64,000 nucleotides of DNA from Methyloligella halotolerans (GCF_001708935.1 NZ_MASI01000001.1:124001-188000), one strand, 5' to 3'. Shown: positions 29,702 through 39,228, counted from the first letter of the stretch. Numbers and translations: made by a program. The notes: generated by a model not told the origin, from the letters alone.

Positions 29702-29785
29702 TCCGACGCCTCGGAGAATGCGCCTGGCCGGCAAGGCTGCTATGAGTCGCCGGTTTGATCTGCTGCGCATCGGATCTGGTGAGGG

Positions 29786-30673
29786 ATGTTCTTTTATCTC
29801 GCGAAGCTCTTGTGGTTTTTCCTGCAGCCGTCCTGCCTGATCGCCTTTCTGTTGCTGCTGGGCACGGTGATGGTCTGGACCTACTGGGCCAGGTGGGGGC
29901 GGCGGATCGTGGCGCTGGCGGCGTTCCTGCTGTTGGCCGTGGGGCTGTCGCCCCTCGGCAATTGGCTGGTGCTGCCGCTCGAGGACCGCTTTCCGCGGGC
30001 CGATCTCGACCGGGGCGCGCCGCCGACGGGCTTCATCGTTCTGGGCGGGGCGGAGCAGCGCTACATCGGCGAAGGGCGCGGCGCGCCGACACTGAACGAG
30101 GCGGGCGACCGGATCGTCGAGGCAGGGCTGCTTGCCCACCGCTTCGCCGACGCAAAGGTGGTAATCTCCGGGGGCGATGCCGCGCTGTTCTACCCGGCGT
30201 CGAGCGAGGCGCTGGGCACCGCAACGATCCTGACCGGACTGGGCATCGACAGCACACGGCTGGTTCTCGAAGACCGCTCGCGAGACACCTACGAAAACGC
30301 CGAATACGTGAAGGCGAAGCTTCAAAAGCTGGAGCTGCTCGGGCCGGACAAGCGGTGGGTGCTCATCACCTCGGCCGCTCACATGCCCCGGGCCATGGGA
30401 TGCTTCCGCCAGGCCGGGTTCGAGGTCGAACCCTGGCCGGTGGACTACCGCACCCGCGGGCCCGAAGATGCCTGGCGGCCGTTCGACAAAGTCTCGGAAG
30501 GGCTGCGTAGGGTCGACATGGCGACGCGGGAATGGGTCGGGCTGTTGGCATACTGGATCAGAGGCCGGACGGATGCGCTGTTTCCCGGACCCGAAGGCCC
30601 GGCGAAGCGGCCCGAGGCGTCCCCGCCTTCCGCTCCGCATAACACAGAGGAAGCGCTGCCTGACGCGGCCTGA
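29786..30673 (+). CDS. YdcF/ElyC-family (DUF218) membrane protein
   Basis: The 295-residue protein has two N-terminal membrane helices (about residues 13-33 and 43-60) followed by a DUF218 domain with the conserved GFIVLGG start, KVVISGGDA, ALGTATILTGLGI and EDRSRDTYENAEY. This layout matches ElyC, an E. coli protein that affects envelope biogenesis at low temperature. The C-terminus is a Pro-rich tail. The exact substrate is unknown. Confidence 0.85.
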   Translation: MFFYLAKLLWFFLQPSCLIAFLLLLGTVMVWTYWARWGRRIVALAAFLLLAVGLSPLGNWLVLPLEDRFPRADLDRGAPPTGFIVLGGAEQRYIGEGRGAPTLNEAGDRIVEAGLLAHRFADAKVVISGGDAALFYPASSEALGTATILTGLGIDSTRLVLEDRSRDTYENAEYVKAKLQKLELLGPDKRWVLITSAAHMPRAMGCFRQAGFEVEPWPVDYRTRGPEDAWRPFDKVSEGLRRVDMATREWVGLLAYWIRGRTDALFPGPEGPAKRPEASPPSAPHNTEEALPDAA

Positions 30674-30780
30674 ACCTGATCGTCGGATTTTGTCCGACCG
30701 ACGAAGCCTCCAGAAAAGCGGGGAAAACCCGACCTCCGCCTTATTGCCCGCCCAATCCCGGCGATAGGCTTCTGACCTCC

Positions 30781-31221
30781 ATGGCTCTCCATCTTCTCAA
30801 GCTCTGCGTCGGTATCGACAGCGTGCAAGCCTTGCGCGACTGGCAGGCCAAGCGCCTTGCCCAGCATCGTGCTGCGGGGCATCCGCTGGAGTTGATCCAC
30901 CGCACCACCCAGACGCCGCGGCGGCGCGACGAGATCCTCGCGGGCGGCTCCCTCTACTGGGTCATCAAGGGCGCCGTGCTGGTTCGCCAGCCGATCCTCG
31001 ATCTGCGGCCGGAGACGCGTGAGGACGGTCGGGCTTGCTGCGGAATCATCCTGGGACCGGATCTCGTTCCGACGAGGGGACAGCCGCGCCGCGCCTTTCA
31101 GGGCTGGCGCTATCTGACGGACGAGGATGCGCCTGGCGATCTCCTCCATGGGGAGGGGCTCTCCGATATTCCCCAGGAAATGGTGCGGGACCTGCGGGAA
31201 CTCTGCCTGATCGGCGGGTAG
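30781..31221 (+). CDS. DUF1489 family protein
   Basis: The 146-residue protein matches the alphaproteobacterial DUF1489 family: LHLLKLCVGIDSVQALRDWQ N-terminus, RTTQTPRRRDEILAGGSLYW, and FQGWRYLTDEDAPGDL. It is cytoplasmic with no membrane helices. Function unknown. It converges on panC with a 3 bp gap. Confidence 0.85.
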   Translation: MALHLLKLCVGIDSVQALRDWQAKRLAQHRAAGHPLELIHRTTQTPRRRDEILAGGSLYWVIKGAVLVRQPILDLRPETREDGRACCGIILGPDLVPTRGQPRRAFQGWRYLTDEDAPGDLLHGEGLSDIPQEMVRDLRELCLIGG

Positions 31222-31224
31222 GGG

Positions 31225-32106
31225 CTAACTCGCCCGCTTGCGGTTCCGCTGCTTCGGTTTGACGCCAAGATTGTCGATCAGCCGCGTCTTGCCGAGATAG
31301 GCCGCGACGAGGGTCCGTGCCGGCTTGCTCAGGACCCCGTCGACGGGCTGCAGGGTCTCCGGATCGACGACTTCCAGATAGTCGACCTTGAAGCCGGCCG
31401 ATTCCAGGCGGAAGGCGCTCGCCGCCGTGGCATCCTCGACCGGGCGCCCCTCTGCGAGATCGTAGGCCATGTCCTGCAGGGTCCGCTGGAGCAGCGGGGC
31501 AAGCTCGCGCTGGCGCTTGTTGAGATAGGCGTTGCGGGAGGAGCGGGCGAGGCCGTCCTCTTCCCGTTCGATGGGGGCGCCGAGAATCTCTACCGGGATA
31601 TCGAGATCGGCGACCATGCGCTTGATGGTGAGAAGCTGCTGGTAGTCCTTCTCGCCGAAGATCGCGAGATCGGGCGCGCATTGCAGCAGCAGCTTGGTCA
31701 CGATGGTCGAGACGCCGTCGAAATGGCCGGGGCGGGAGGCGCCGCAGAGACGCTCGGTCAGTCCCTTCACATGAACCCGGGTGGCGAAGCCGGGAGCGAA
31801 CATCTGCCTGGCATCGGGAATGTAGGCGACGTCGACCCCCGCCTCGGTCAGCTTGGCGAGGTCGCCTTTCTCGTCGCGGGGGTAGGCATCGAAATCCTCG
31901 CCTTCGCCGAACTGAGTCGGATTGACGAAGATCGAGACGATGACCCGCTCGGCTTTTTCGCGGGCCTTGGCGATGAGGGAAAGATGGCCGGGGTGGAGCG
32001 CACCCATGGTGGGCACGAGAGCGATCTTCCGCTCCTCGTTGCGCCATTGGGCAACGCGGCGGCGCATACCGGTCACTGTTCTGATTGTGCTGATGGCCGG
32101 TGCCAT
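31225..32106 (-). CDS. panC: Pantothenate synthetase
   Basis: PanC condenses pantoate with beta-alanine using ATP to make pantothenate. The 293-residue product has the HIGH-like motif (LVPTMGALHPGHLSLI), IFVNPTQF, the AIFGEKDYQQL active-site motif, and SSRNAYLNKRQRE (KMSKS-like region). The start at ATG 32106 gives MAPAISTIRTV. panB is not in the window. It is divergent from putA. Confidence 0.96.
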   Translation of the reverse strand: MAPAISTIRTVTGMRRRVAQWRNEERKIALVPTMGALHPGHLSLIAKAREKAERVIVSIFVNPTQFGEGEDFDAYPRDEKGDLAKLTEAGVDVAYIPDARQMFAPGFATRVHVKGLTERLCGASRPGHFDGVSTIVTKLLLQCAPDLAIFGEKDYQQLLTIKRMVADLDIPVEILGAPIEREEDGLARSSRNAYLNKRQRELAPLLQRTLQDMAYDLAEGRPVEDATAASAFRLESAGFKVDYLEVVDPETLQPVDGVLSKPARTLVAAYLGKTRLIDNLGVKPKQRNRKRAS

Positions 32107-32297
32107 GGGCCGTTGCTTCCCCAGTCCGAAAGCGCGGACGATAGCGCTTTCCGTTGCGAAGGCAAGATGGCGGGGAAGGGTTCCAGACCGTACTTGGAGG
32201 GTGACGGCGGAAAAGGCGGAAACACGAGAGTCGCTTTAACGGACGTTGGGACTAAGATCGGAGAATGAGCGGCCATGGACGGCGTCGGCGAGGCGAT

Positions 32298-35200
32298 ATG
32301 AGCAGCGTGCAGGCGGACCAGACGACGGCGAAGATTCCGCCCCGCGACGGCGTCGCGGCACTGATTCTCGCCGACGAGGACCGGCTGGTCGAGGAGCTGA
32401 TCGATCAGGCGCGGTTCAGCGAACCGGAACGGCGGCAGATCGAGCGGGTGGCTCGCAACCTGGTCCAGGCGGCGCGGGCCGGGCGCCACGCCTATGGCGG
32501 CGTCGATTCCTTTCTGCACGAATACGGGCTTCTCACCGAAGAAGGCGTGCTGCTGCTCTGCCTGGCGGAAGCGTTGCTGCGCATTCCTGACAAGGCGACC
32601 GCCGATAAGCTGATCGCCGGCACGGTGTCGGCGGGGGATTGGGCCAAGCATCTGGGGCATTCGCCCTCGCTCTTCGTCAACGCGTCGACCTGGGGGCTGA
32701 TGCTGACGGGTAGGGTGCTCGACTGGGGGACGCGGGACGGCAACGAGATCTCCCGGCGGCTGCAGAGGCTCGTCTCGCGAACGGGCGAAGGGGTGATCCG
32801 GGAATCGCTGCGCCACGCCATGCGCATCCTGGGCGGACAGTTCGTGCTCGGAGAAACCATCGAAGAGGCGATTCGGAACGGCAAGGACGAGGCGGGCCGC
32901 GGCTATCGCTTCTCCTACGACATGCTGGGGGAGGCGGCGCGAAGCGAGGATGACGCCCAGCGCTATCTGCAGCGCTACGCTCATGCCATCGAAGCCATTG
33001 CCACCGATCACGGCGAGCCGCGCAACCGGGACGGGGAAACCCTGCACCGGCGCTCCGGCCTGTCCATCAAGCTTTCCGCGCTTCATCCGCGATATGAGCC
33101 CTCCCAGGCCGCCCGCATGCAGGAGGAATTGCTGCCGCGGCTGAAGCGGCTCGCGGTCGCCATGCGGGAAGCCTATCTGCCTCTCACCATCGATGCGGAG
33201 GAGGCGGACCGGCTCGATCTCAGCCTATCCCTCCTGAAGCCCCTTTTCGAAGATCCGGATCTCGCCGGCTGGGATGGGTTGGGCCTGGCGGTGCAGGCCT
33301 ATTCCAAGCGCACCCTGCCACTGATCGCCTGGCTCGGGGCGGTGGCGCGGGCGACGGGACGGCGCATTCCGGTGCGGCTGGTGAAGGGCGCCTATTGGGA
33401 TTCGGAGATCAAATGGGCGCAAGTCGCCGGGCTGCACAGCTATCCGGTCTTCACCCGCAAGGTGAACACCGACGTCTCCTACATTGCTGCATCCCGGGCG
33501 CTGCTGGAGAGGGCGGATTGCTTCTTTCCGCAATTCGCCACCCATAACGCTCACACGATCGCGGCCGTCCACCGGCTGGGCGAGGGGGCGGATTACGAGT
33601 TCCAGCGGCTGTTCGGCATGGGAGAAGCCCTCCACGAAGCAGTCGTTTCGCCGGACAAGCTGGGACGGCCCTGCCGGATCTACGCGCCGGTCGGCGGCCA
33701 TAGCGATCTATTGGCCTATCTGGTGCGGCGGCTTTTGGAGAACGGCGCCAATACCTCCTTCGTGAATCGGTTGGCCGATGACGAGGCGCCCATCGGGGCG
33801 ATCATCGCCGATCCCGTCGAGAAGGCGGAAGCCAACGAGACAAAGGCCAATCCGCGCATTCCCCTACCAGCGGAGATCTTCGCACCGCGGAAGAATGCAG
33901 AGGGGCTGCCTCTATGGGACGACTTTTCCCGCGAGGCTCTCGTGGACGATATGCGCGATGCGCTGGAGCAGGGCGGGTTCGTGGCCGGCCCCATCGTCTC
34001 CGGCGAGCTCATTACGCGGGGGCAGCCCTATGCGATCACGTCGCCAAACGACAGGCAGATCGAGGTCGGCCATTGCACCAACGCGGATGCTGATGCGATC
34101 GACGCTGCGCTCGATGCGGCAACCGCTGCTGCGCCGGGGTGGGATCGGCGTGGCGGCGAAGAGCGGGCCGCGATCCTGGAGAAGGCGGCCGATCTTATGG
34201 AGGCGGACCGGCCCGCCTTGATGGCGCTCCTGGTACGGGAAGCCGGCAAGACCCTGGAGAATGCCCAGGGCGATCTCCGCGAGGCGGTGGACCATCTGCG
34301 CTACGCGGCTTCGCAAGCCCGGGAGAGCTTCGGTGCGCCCAAGCATCTTCCGGGTCCGACCGGTGAGGAGAACCTGCTATCTCTGCATGGGCGCGGCGTG
34401 TTCGCCTGCATCTCGCCCTGGAATTTTCCGTTGGCGATCTTTTCCGCCCAGATCGGAGCGGCGCTCGCCGCCGGCAACGCGGTAGTCGCGAAGCCCGCCG
34501 AGCAGACGCCGCTGATCGCTGCCCGCACCGTCCGCCTGCTGCATGAGGCGGGGGTGCCGGCCGATGTGCTGCATCTGCTGCCCGGGCCGGGCGAGGTGGT
34601 CGGTCAGGCCTTGATCGAGGATCTTCGGGTGAACGGCGTGGCTTTCACCGGCGGCACGGAGACTGGCATCGCCATCAACCGTGCGCTTGCGGCACGGGAA
34701 GGGCCGGTCGTTCCGCTGATCGCCGAGATGGGGGGCCTCAACGCCATGATCGTCGATTCCTCCGCGCTGCCCGAACAGGTGGTGGACGACGTCATCGCGT
34801 CCGCCTTCGACAGCGCCGGCCAGCGCTGCTCCGCACTGCGGGTGCTGTTCCTGCAGGAGGAGGTGGCGGACCGCATCCTGGAGATGCTGACGGGCGCGGT
34901 GCGGGAACTTACGATTGGCGATCCGCTGGACTATTCGACCGATATCGGCCCGGTGATCGATTCCCAGGCCAAGCTGACGCTCCAGGCCCATAAGGTGCGA
35001 ATGCGGGCGGAGGCGCGGGAGATCCTCGATCTGCCCCTGCCGGACGATCTTCCCCGCGGCAGCTTCGTAAGCCCCGCGATCTATGAGATCGACTCGCTGT
35101 CCGAGCTGAAGGCGGAGGTTTTCGGACCGATCCTCCACGTCGTGCGCTTTCCCGGCGATGGGCTTGCCGCGGTATGCGATCAGATCAACGCGAGCGGGTT

Positions 35201-35471
35201 TGGGCTGACCCTGGGGCTCCATTCCCGGGTCGAGCAAGCCGCGGACTTCGTTGCCGCCCGTGCCCGCGTGGGAAACTTCTACGTCAACCGCAACCAGATC
35301 GGCGCCGTGGTCGGAGCCCAGCCTTTCGGCGGCGAGGGTCTGTCGGGCACCGGACCGAAGGCGGGTGGGCCGCATTATCTGGAGCGGTTCGCAACCGAAC
35401 GGGTGATGACGGTGAATACGACCGCTTCGGGCGGAAATGCCAAGCTGCTGGCCGCCACGGACGAAGATTGA
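32298..35471 (+). CDS. putA: Bifunctional proline dehydrogenase / delta-1-pyrroline-5-carboxylate dehydrogenase
   Basis: PutA oxidises proline to glutamate in two steps. From ATG 32298 (the frame is open 11 codons further up) the product has 1057 residues. It contains a proline dehydrogenase barrel (LSIKLSALHPRYE, PVRLVKGAYWDSEIKWAQ) followed by an aldehyde dehydrogenase (CISPWNFPLAIF, AFTGGTETG, the catalytic Glu in PLIAEMGGLNAMIVD and Cys in SAGQRCSALRVLF). There is no N-terminal ribbon-helix-helix DNA-binding domain, so it is the non-regulatory form. Confidence 0.96.
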   Translation: MSSVQADQTTAKIPPRDGVAALILADEDRLVEELIDQARFSEPERRQIERVARNLVQAARAGRHAYGGVDSFLHEYGLLTEEGVLLLCLAEALLRIPDKATADKLIAGTVSAGDWAKHLGHSPSLFVNASTWGLMLTGRVLDWGTRDGNEISRRLQRLVSRTGEGVIRESLRHAMRILGGQFVLGETIEEAIRNGKDEAGRGYRFSYDMLGEAARSEDDAQRYLQRYAHAIEAIATDHGEPRNRDGETLHRRSGLSIKLSALHPRYEPSQAARMQEELLPRLKRLAVAMREAYLPLTIDAEEADRLDLSLSLLKPLFEDPDLAGWDGLGLAVQAYSKRTLPLIAWLGAVARATGRRIPVRLVKGAYWDSEIKWAQVAGLHSYPVFTRKVNTDVSYIAASRALLERADCFFPQFATHNAHTIAAVHRLGEGADYEFQRLFGMGEALHEAVVSPDKLGRPCRIYAPVGGHSDLLAYLVRRLLENGANTSFVNRLADDEAPIGAIIADPVEKAEANETKANPRIPLPAEIFAPRKNAEGLPLWDDFSREALVDDMRDALEQGGFVAGPIVSGELITRGQPYAITSPNDRQIEVGHCTNADADAIDAALDAATAAAPGWDRRGGEERAAILEKAADLMEADRPALMALLVREAGKTLENAQGDLREAVDHLRYAASQARESFGAPKHLPGPTGEENLLSLHGRGVFACISPWNFPLAIFSAQIGAALAAGNAVVAKPAEQTPLIAARTVRLLHEAGVPADVLHLLPGPGEVVGQALIEDLRVNGVAFTGGTETGIAINRALAAREGPVVPLIAEMGGLNAMIVDSSALPEQVVDDVIASAFDSAGQRCSALRVLFLQEEVADRILEMLTGAVRELTIGDPLDYSTDIGPVIDSQAKLTLQAHKVRMRAEAREILDLPLPDDLPRGSFVSPAIYEIDSLSELKAEVFGPILHVVRFPGDGLAAVCDQINASGFGLTLGLHSRVEQAADFVAARARVGNFYVNRNQIGAVVGAQPFGGEGLSGTGPKAGGPHYLERFATERVMTVNTTASGGNAKLLAATDED

Positions 35472-35572
35472 GGGCGGAAATTACCGATCAGGCCGCCATT
35501 GCCGGAATCGCAATGAGTTTCCATCTATAAGGGCGGTTCTTTCCCGATACGTTCGCCAACCAGGGAGTTTCG

Positions 35573-36295
35573 ATGGCGAAGGCAATGCGTCCGAGCACGG
35601 ACGATGCGAACGATATTCAGGAGCGGCGCTCCAGCGATTCGGACGTTGCCGCGTTTCTGAGGCGCACCCAGTCGCTTGCGCCCCGCACCGGCGACGGCAG
35701 GCTGATCTTCGCCATGGATGCGACCATGAGCCGACAGCCGACCTGGGATATGGCGCTGCAGCTTCAGGGCGATATGTTCGCCGCCGTGGACGAAATCGGC
35801 GGTCTCGACGTACAGCTGATCTATTTCCGAGGCTTCGGCGAATGCCGGGCCAGCAAATGGGTGAGCGATGCCGCCGCGCTTTCGCGGGTGATGAGCCAGG
35901 TCTCCTGCCGCGGTGGCTACACCCAGATCGGCAAGGTGCTGGGTCACGCCAAGCGCGAGACGGCGAAGCAGAAGGTGAGCGCCGTCGTCTATGTCGGCGA
36001 TTGCATGGAGGAGAGCATCGACGCGCTGTGTCAAAAAGCCGGTGAGCTGGGATTGCTCGGCGTGCCCGTCTTCCTGTTCCAGGAAGGCCGCGAACCGCGG
36101 GCGGAGATCGCCTTCAAGGAGATCGCCCGACTCACGAAAGGGGCATATTGTGCGTTCGATGCCGGGGCCGCGCACCAGCTTCGCGCCTTGCTCAAAGCTG
36201 TGGCGGTCTATGCGAGCGGCGGGCGAAAGGCCCTCCAATCCTTTAGCGAACGCGAAGGTGGCGCGGCCGCGCGCCTTCTAGAGCAGATGGGCTGA
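35573..36295 (+). CDS. von Willebrand factor A-like domain protein
   Basis: The 240-residue cytoplasmic protein has a VWA-type metal site: DATMS (D-x-T-x-S) at about residues 49-53, a Thr in GGYTQIG, and an Asp in VVYVGDCMEES. No signal peptide or membrane helix is seen. It is directly followed (9 bp gap) by a membrane J-protein, suggesting a functional pair. Function unknown. Similar genes in other alphaproteobacteria are annotated only as VWA proteins. Confidence 0.75.
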   Translation: MAKAMRPSTDDANDIQERRSSDSDVAAFLRRTQSLAPRTGDGRLIFAMDATMSRQPTWDMALQLQGDMFAAVDEIGGLDVQLIYFRGFGECRASKWVSDAAALSRVMSQVSCRGGYTQIGKVLGHAKRETAKQKVSAVVYVGDCMEESIDALCQKAGELGLLGVPVFLFQEGREPRAEIAFKEIARLTKGAYCAFDAGAAHQLRALLKAVAVYASGGRKALQSFSEREGGAAARLLEQMG

Positions 36296-36304
36296 CCGGA
36301 GACC

Positions 36305-37098
36305 ATGTACGCATTCCTCCTCGGCTTCGGCCTCTTCCTGGCGATCATGTTCGGGCTTCGCTACCTGGCGAACGCCGATACCGGCAAGCTTGCGCGCGGC
36401 ATCCGGAAATACAGCTGGATCGCGCTCTTCATTCTCGCCGGCGCTTCATCATTCCCGGCCTCCTGATCCTCGCGATTCCGGTCGCGATCATCGGCTACAC
36501 GATGCTGCGCCGGCAGGGCATCCGCTTCCGCACCTTCGGCGGCGGACCGTTCGGTCCCGGCGGCATGGGCGGCCTCGGCGGTGGCTATGGGCCGGGCCGG
36601 CAGCGCGCGGGTGGGCAGAAATCCTTCGTGCGCACCGCCCATCTAGAGATGGAGCTCGACCACGGGACGGGCCGTGTCGACGGGCGGGTGGTCTCCGGCA
36701 AATTCGCCGGGCGTGCGCTATCGGACCTCCAGACGCAGGAGCTCAAGGAACTCGTCGCCGAACTTCAGCACGGCGATCCCCAAGAGGCCGCGTTGATCGA
36801 AGCCTATCTCAATCAACGTTCGCCGGGTTGGCAGGATGGTGCCGGTGCGGGCGCTGGATATTCACGCTACGGCGCTGGGAACGGCACGGGCGGGGCGGGG
36901 CGCCGCAGCCGGTCTTCCGGAAGCATGAGTATCGACGAGGCGTATGAGGTGCTGGGTGTGGCCCGCTCGGCCACGGTGGAAGAGATCCGCAAGGCGCATC
37001 GCCACCTCATGAAGAAGGTGCATCCGGACCAGGGCGGCTCGACCTATCTGGCGGCGCGGATCAACGAGGCCAAGGAAGTTCTCCTCAGCGTTCGCTGA
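36305..37098 (+). CDS. Membrane-anchored Tim14/Pam18-like J-protein (one apparent missing base near 36442)
   Basis: The ORF starts at ATG 36305 with MYAFLLGFGLFLAIMFGLRY, a membrane helix, and a second hydrophobic segment (IIPGLLILAIPVAIIGYTML). Between them one base is missing near 36442 (frame 2 to frame 1); with it restored the product has 264 residues. A Gly-rich linker follows (GGGPFGPGGMGGLGGGYGPG), then a soluble part, and at the C-terminus a J-domain with the HPD motif in KAHRHLMKKVHPDQGGS and INEAKEVLL. The C-terminal position and HR-LM-HPD-GGS pattern match mitochondrial Tim14/Pam18 more than DnaJ. Confidence 0.85.
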
Positions 37099-37114
37099 TC
37101 CGCGGCCAGTCTCG

Positions 37115-37516
37115 TTAGCCGTTCCGCTGGCGCATGGTGTCGATCGCCCAGGCGCCTGGACCCGCAAAGAACAGATACAGGAAGACGAAGCAGAACAGGA
37201 TGGCGCCGTCGCCGCCGTTCTCGACCGGATAAAATCCGCGCGGGAAATGGGCCATCCAGTAGGCGACTGCCATCTGGCCCGAAAGCAGGAAGGCGATCGG
37301 CCGGGTGAATAGGCCGATGAGGATCGCTAGGCCGCCAAACACTTCCAAGATGCCGGCGGTAAGGATCAGCGGTGAAAGGCTTCCGCCGCCGCCATGGCCC
37401 TCGACTTCCGGAAAGCCGAACAGCTTCATCGTGCCGTGCTCCATGAAGAGGAGCGCGGTGACGATGCGGAGCGCGGCAAGCGCGTAAGGTGCGTATCGAT
37501 CAAGTGAGCTCAGCAT
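37115..37516 (-). CDS. DoxX family membrane protein
   Basis: The 133-residue product has four hydrophobic helices. The N-terminal ALRIVTALLFMEHGTMKLFG, the GILEVFGGLAILIGLFTRP segment and the C-terminal FCFVFLYLFFAGPGAWAID are typical of the DoxX family. The helices carry no recognised catalytic residues. Role unknown; family members are linked to redox stress in other bacteria. Convergent with the J-protein gene. Confidence 0.88.
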   Translation of the reverse strand: MLSSLDRYAPYALAALRIVTALLFMEHGTMKLFGFPEVEGHGGGGSLSPLILTAGILEVFGGLAILIGLFTRPIAFLLSGQMAVAYWMAHFPRGFYPVENGGDGAILFCFVFLYLFFAGPGAWAIDTMRQRNG

Positions 37517-37634
37517 AATCGTCCCTCGCTGTGGTCTCGTTATCCCCCCAAGACGAAAGCAAGCTAGGCCTTGGGGAGATTCGCGGCAACTTCAGCCGGT
37601 CGGCGAAGTGACGATTATGCAGGCGGCTTTTTGC

Positions 37635-38972
37635 CTATTCGGCCCGCATCGCGATGCAGTCGACCGACATGCGCTTCAGGCTCGAGCAGGTTTTCTCGGC
37701 CTCGGACTGCGAGAAGTTCGCGAAGCGCGCTCGGTACCATCGCGTGCTGCCGTTCTGGAAGCTGGTGGTGACGGGCTGGTGGCCCGAGAGCAGGTTGCCC
37801 GCCTGACTCTGGATCGTGGTCAGCCGGCGGTCGGCGTCCTGGGGCGTGGTGTAGGAGCCGACCTGGACGTGATAGGCGCCGTTCTCGGAACGTCCGACGA
37901 GCTGGGGCTGCGGTTGAGGCCGCGCCTGAACCTGAGGCTGCTGCTGCACTTCGGCGAGCGGGTTGCGGACCGCCACGCGCTGAGGCTGCGGCTGATAGGA
38001 AACGGGCTGCGGGGCAGGGCTCGCGCTGCGGCCTCCGGCGGATGCCACGGCGAAGACCGGCGGACGGCGGAGCGGCATGCCCGGCGAAGCCACGAACGGT
38101 TCGCGGGTGCTGCCGACGCTGGCCTTGGCCCAGTGCTTGTCGAACAGATAGCGCACGGTGGCATCGCGGCCGCCGCTGGTGGAACCGCCCAGCACGACGG
38201 TCAGCAGATGCTTGCCGTCGCGGCGGCAGGAGGCCGTCAGGTTGAAGCCGCTGGCGCGGATGAAGCCGGTCTTGATGCCGTCGGTGCCGGAATAGTTGCC
38301 CAGCAGATGGTTGTGATTGCGGTAGCTCCGGCCCTTGTAGCTGAAGCTCGTCAGCGAGAAGTAGTGATAATACTCCGGGTAGTCGCGCATGATGCGCTCG
38401 CCGAGAATGGCCATGTCGCGGGCCGTCGTGACCTGGGCATTGTTCGGCAGACCCGATGCATTCTTGAACACGGTGTTCTTCATGCCGATGGCGCGGGCCT
38501 GCTGGGTCATGATGCGGGCGAAGTTGGATTCGGTGCCGGCCAGGTTCTCGGCCACGGCGGCCGCCATGTCGTTGGCGGACTTGGTCACCAGCGACTTGAT
38601 CGCGTCCTCGGTGCGGATCGTCGATCCCGGCTTCAGGCCCAGCTTGGTCGGCGGCTGGGATGCCGCGTGGGGCGTGATGGTCAGCTCGGAGTCCAACGTG
38701 ATGCGGCCGTCGCGGAGATAGCCGAACAGGACGTAGAGCGTCATGATCTTGGTGAGCGAGGCCGGATACCGCTTGGTGTCGGCAGAGCGGGCGAAAAGCA
38801 CTTCGCCGTTGTTCATGTCCACCACGATGGCGGATCGGAAATCCGAGGCAGCCTGCGCCGGCCGAAGCGGCGGCAGCAGCATTGCCAAGGTCAAGAGGCT
38901 CACGAGAGCCCAAACTGCAGTGCGGTGCAGCCGCTGAGCGCCGCCCGCTGAATTTCTGGTAATTTCGCGCAT
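37635..38972 (-). CDS. D-alanyl-D-alanine carboxypeptidase (PBP5-like) with C-terminal SPOR domain
   Basis: This periplasmic serine peptidase trims peptidoglycan stem peptides. The 445-residue precursor has an N-terminal signal/anchor (about residues 16-40). The active-site motifs are SLTK (in YPASLTKIMTLYV), SAN (KSANDMAAAVAE) and KTG (DGIKTGFIRAS). A Pro/Gln-rich linker (about residues 300-355) leads to a SPOR domain (AYHVQVGSYTTPQDADRRLT, WYRARFANFSQSEAEKTC) that binds denuded glycan at division sites. The gene is near the phasin but transcribed away from it. Confidence 0.93.
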   Translation of the reverse strand: MREITRNSAGGAQRLHRTAVWALVSLLTLAMLLPPLRPAQAASDFRSAIVVDMNNGEVLFARSADTKRYPASLTKIMTLYVLFGYLRDGRITLDSELTITPHAASQPPTKLGLKPGSTIRTEDAIKSLVTKSANDMAAAVAENLAGTESNFARIMTQQARAIGMKNTVFKNASGLPNNAQVTTARDMAILGERIMRDYPEYYHYFSLTSFSYKGRSYRNHNHLLGNYSGTDGIKTGFIRASGFNLTASCRRDGKHLLTVVLGGSTSGGRDATVRYLFDKHWAKASVGSTREPFVASPGMPLRRPPVFAVASAGGRSASPAPQPVSYQPQPQRVAVRNPLAEVQQQPQVQARPQPQPQLVGRSENGAYHVQVGSYTTPQDADRRLTTIQSQAGNLLSGHQPVTTSFQNGSTRWYRARFANFSQSEAEKTCSSLKRMSVDCIAMRAE

Positions 38973-39132
38973 AACGCTGAAAATCCCCGTCGACTAACCG
39001 TCCCTATGCCGCCGGATGCCGTTCGCCTATTCTTGGCGATCACGGGCTATTCGGTGCGGTTCCTCCGCGTCCGGCGCTGCTGAAGCCAGCGTAAATTTGG
39101 GGAATTGCCAAAGGGTTAAGACGAATTTTCTC
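38973..39132. other. DD-carboxypeptidase / phasin divergent intergenic region, left part
   Basis: This 160 bp part contains no ORF. It should hold the promoter of the divergently transcribed carboxypeptidase gene. The right part (39133-39228) holds the phasin promoter described separately. Confidence 0.3.
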
Positions 39133-39187
39133 TTTTTTGTGCAGTGCAATAAAACGGGTTGACGTTTTTTTGTGCAATGCATATATT
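39133..39187 (+). promoter_or_regulatory. Phasin promoter with duplicated TTTTTTGTGCA-TGCA motif
   Basis: A near-consensus sigma-70 promoter is visible: TTGACG (39159-39164), a 17 bp spacer and TATATT (39182-39187), the spacer being mostly T. The 16 bp motif TTTTTTGTGCAgTGCA (39133-39148) is repeated almost exactly as TTTTTTGTGCAaTGCA (39166-39181), 33 bp apart, with the second copy inside the spacer next to the -10 element. Such placement suggests repressor binding; PhaR-type PHA regulators, which bind TGC-rich sites, are candidates. Confidence 0.75.
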
Positions 39188-39228
39188 CTTCGCATACGCA
39201 ATATTACTCAACGTTACCGAGAGAGGGC

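Noticed and set aside
37608..38951. 447-residue plus-strand frame opposite the DD-carboxypeptidase
   Set aside because: The minus-strand reading has SLTK, SAN and KTG motifs in order; the plus-strand frame has no domain pattern.
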